Source of the DNA: Avimonoglobus sp965151315
GTDB taxonomy: Bacteria; Bacillota; Clostridia; UBA1381
Direction: 5' to 3'
NCBI GenBank assembly: GCA_965151315.1
Contig: CBCTZG010000114.1
Coordinates: forward strand, 1-6,355
Length of the DNA stretch: 6,355 nucleotides
In this document: piece by piece, positions 5,495-6,355 of the stretch
Layout of the letters: the number at the start of each line of letters is the position of its first letter
Position numbering within the stretch: the first letter of the stretch is position 1
Made by a program: the position numbers and the translations under genes
Notes under the pieces: generated by a model
Seen by the model: only the letters and a program-made list of their open reading frames with translations
What the model was told of the DNA's origin: nothing
Databases searched by the model: none

Positions 5495-5929
5495 ATGGGC
5501 AACAATAACGAAAAGCGTATCTCAAATCAGTTTGGAGCGTTCTGTACCCGCGTACTGAAAAACGAAGCACGCAAGATATATAAAGCGTATGCGGCACAGA
5601 GAAAACGGGAAGTGTCATTAGCTGAGCTTACACCGGAACAGGCGAGACAGCTGTCCGGCGAGGACAAGTATTTCAGCGACCAGCACATTTTTAATGTCTT
5701 AGGCAAAGAGATTGTAGTTGTCGGTAATCTGCTTGCAGAAGCAATCAGGCAGCTTCCGCAGGAAAAACGTAACATTATTTTGCTGTCATACTTTGCGGAA
5801 ATGACCGATAAAGAAATCGGCGTCTTGCTCCGGTCCTATCAACAATCTATTTGCAGGCGGCGTGCAGCTTCCCTGAAACTATTGAGAGAGTATTTTGCAA
5901 AGGAGGGTATCGAATGGGACGACATGTGA
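5495..5929 (+). CDS. Sigma-70-like factor of the Tn916 ORF7 type
   Basis: A 144-aa protein. The opening NNNEKRISNQFGAFCTRVLKNEAR and the middle KREVSLAELTPEQ match the small ICE-encoded 'sigma-70 family RNA polymerase sigma factor' group. Residues about 84-134 carry the region-4-like HTH (LPQEKRNIILLSYFAEMTDKEIG, then SICRRRAASLKLLREYF); region 2 is not recognisable, as usual for this family. In Tn916 the equivalent gene helps drive transcription of the transfer genes after excision. ATG 5495 is chosen because AAAGGGGGGTGA (5479-5490) lies just upstream. The open frame runs back to 5285, but that part crosses the second terminator and reads like non-coding sequence. The 3' end overlaps the HTH_16 gene by 16 nt, so the two are co-translated. 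Confidence 0.88.
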   Translation: MGNNNEKRISNQFGAFCTRVLKNEARKIYKAYAAQRKREVSLAELTPEQARQLSGEDKYFSDQHIFNVLGKEIVVVGNLLAEAIRQLPQEKRNIILLSYFAEMTDKEIGVLLRSYQQSICRRRAASLKLLREYFAKEGIEWDDM

Positions 5930-6159
5930 ACACGGAAGAAATTCCTGTTATCGTTATTTCCGCTGCAACGCAGGGTAAGCCGGATGCGATTTCTTACGTC
6001 TTGCGACATTACAGGAAGTACATACGGAAATTAGCAACCCGGACGCTGAAAGACGAATACGGCAACGAATACCTTTTTGTAGATGAAGATATGGTAAACA
6101 GGCTTCAATCAAAATTGATATTCAGTATTATTTCCGACTTTAGCATTTTGCCCGCTTAA
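5914..6159 (+). CDS. HTH_16 helix-turn-helix protein of the Tn916 ORF8 type
   Basis: An 81-aa protein opening with NTEEIPVIVISAATQGKPDAISYVLRHY and continuing KYIRKLATRTLKDEYGN...VDEDMVNRLQSKLI. This is the signature of the 'helix-turn-helix domain-containing protein' that follows the ORF7-type sigma factor in Tn916/Tn1549-like elements. Length is normal for the family. It resembles a sigma region-2-like segment and is thought to act with the partner sigma gene; that pairing is family knowledge, not shown here. ATG 5914 follows AAAGGAGGGT (5899-5908) by 5 nt and overlaps the sigma stop (5927-5929). The frame extends upstream to 5851, but that part is inside the sigma gene and lacks a ribosome binding site. 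Confidence 0.87.
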   Translation: MGRHVNTEEIPVIVISAATQGKPDAISYVLRHYRKYIRKLATRTLKDEYGNEYLFVDEDMVNRLQSKLIFSIISDFSILPA

Positions 6160-6171
6160 AACTATTATATG

Positions 6172-6193
6172 GGGCGCGTGCCTTTCCGCGCCC
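6172..6193 (+). repeat. GC-rich hairpin after the HTH_16 gene
   Basis: GGGCGCG (6172-6178), an 8-nt loop, CGCGCCC (6187-6193). It begins 12 nt after the stop codon. The following TGCATTGTTAAAC is not a proper T run, so it may slow or partly end transcription, or protect the mRNA 3' end, rather than be a full intrinsic terminator. Confidence 0.6.
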
Positions 6194-6218
6194 TGCATTG
6201 TTAAACAGTTTATTGGTT

Positions 6219-6255
6219 TTTTCAAAACGCATTGCGGGAAAATGCGTTTTGAAAA
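6219..6255. repeat. 15-bp perfect inverted repeat
   Basis: TTTTCAAAACGCATT (6219-6233), loop GCGGGAA, AATGCGTTTTGAAAA (6241-6255). Neither strand has a terminator-like T run beyond the stem. Lying between the HTH_16 gene and where xis/int would be expected, it may be a protein-binding or RNA regulatory site of the element. Confidence 0.65.
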
Positions 6256-6279
6256 GGCCGATAGCAGCCTTATATCTTG

Positions 6280-6315
6280 TTCTTTGACAAAGAAAGCGGA
6301 CTGCCGCAGTATAGG
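6280..6315 (+). promoter_or_regulatory. Palindrome with embedded -35-like element
   Basis: TTCTTTG (6280-6286), A, CAAAGAA (6288-6294) is a perfect 15-bp palindrome that contains TTGACA at 6284-6289. The nearest -10-like sequences, CAGTAT (6307-6312, 17 bp away) and TATAGG (6310-6315, 20 bp away), are poor. It may be an operator over a promoter for the next gene beyond the window, but only the palindrome itself is clear. Confidence 0.4.
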
Positions 6316-6355
6316 CAAACAAACACATTCCGTCCGTGCCGAGCTATGCGGAAAA

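Larger units (their letters stand above)
4960..6355 (+). mobile_element. Tn916/Tn1549-like ICE regulatory region (partial)
   Basis: The sigma-factor plus HTH_16 gene pair with overlapping ends is the orf7-orf8 arrangement of Tn916-family conjugative elements, where it lies between accessory cargo and the xis-int genes. Here it is preceded by two terminators and followed by dyad-rich DNA running off the window. No integrase, excisionase, relaxase or attachment site is visible, so the assignment rests on these two genes and their order. The left limit given is approximate: it is where recognisable cargo ends. Confidence 0.6.

Noticed and set aside
5442..5555. Short frame starting MKGKKETPTFLTERG overlapping the sigma gene start
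   Set aside because: It has no ribosome binding site and ends inside the sigma gene, which has a strong start of its own.

Overview
The window looks like part of an integrative conjugative element (ICE) from a low- to mid-GC Firmicute, most likely a gut clostridium. Three things point there: strong AGGAGG-type ribosome binding sites, a strong consensus sigma-A promoter, and, at the right end, a sigma-factor gene overlapping an HTH_16 gene, the arrangement of orf7-orf8 in Tn916/Tn1549-type elements. I could run no searches, so family names rest on recognising the protein sequences by eye.

Layout. Positions 1-192 are AT-rich with no supportable gene. A near-ideal promoter (193-221) drives a two-gene unit: a 66-aa helix-turn-helix protein (249-449) and a 470-aa protein (484-1896) in which about 12 membrane segments of MFS-like character are joined to a C-terminal LuxR-type DNA-binding domain. 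The next 208 bp hold no gene but are densely patterned. They contain a 15-bp palindrome, three copies of a GGTCACA-AA-TGTGACC palindrome with centres 43 and 32 bp apart (about 4 and 3 helical turns), a further dyad, and a tandem 11-bp repeat beside candidate promoter elements. They are followed by a tight two-gene operon: an unrecognised 111-aa protein (2105-2440) and an 807-aa protein with a signal peptide and a probable beta-helix (2443-4866).

After this cargo come two strong intrinsic terminators (4986-5035 and 5257-5307) separated by a stretch with no confident gene. Then come the ICE regulatory genes, a 144-aa sigma-70-like protein (5495-5929) and an 81-aa HTH_16 protein (5914-6159). The last 196 bp contain three more dyads, probably leading towards xis/int genes outside the window.

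Reading of the whole: 240-4866 looks like a self-contained cargo module. A membrane-embedded one-component regulator (MFS-LuxR) would sense something at the membrane and act on the operator array immediately downstream to control a secreted protein and its small partner. The gene order and the operator repeats are seen directly. The regulatory link, the ligand and the function of the secreted protein are inference.
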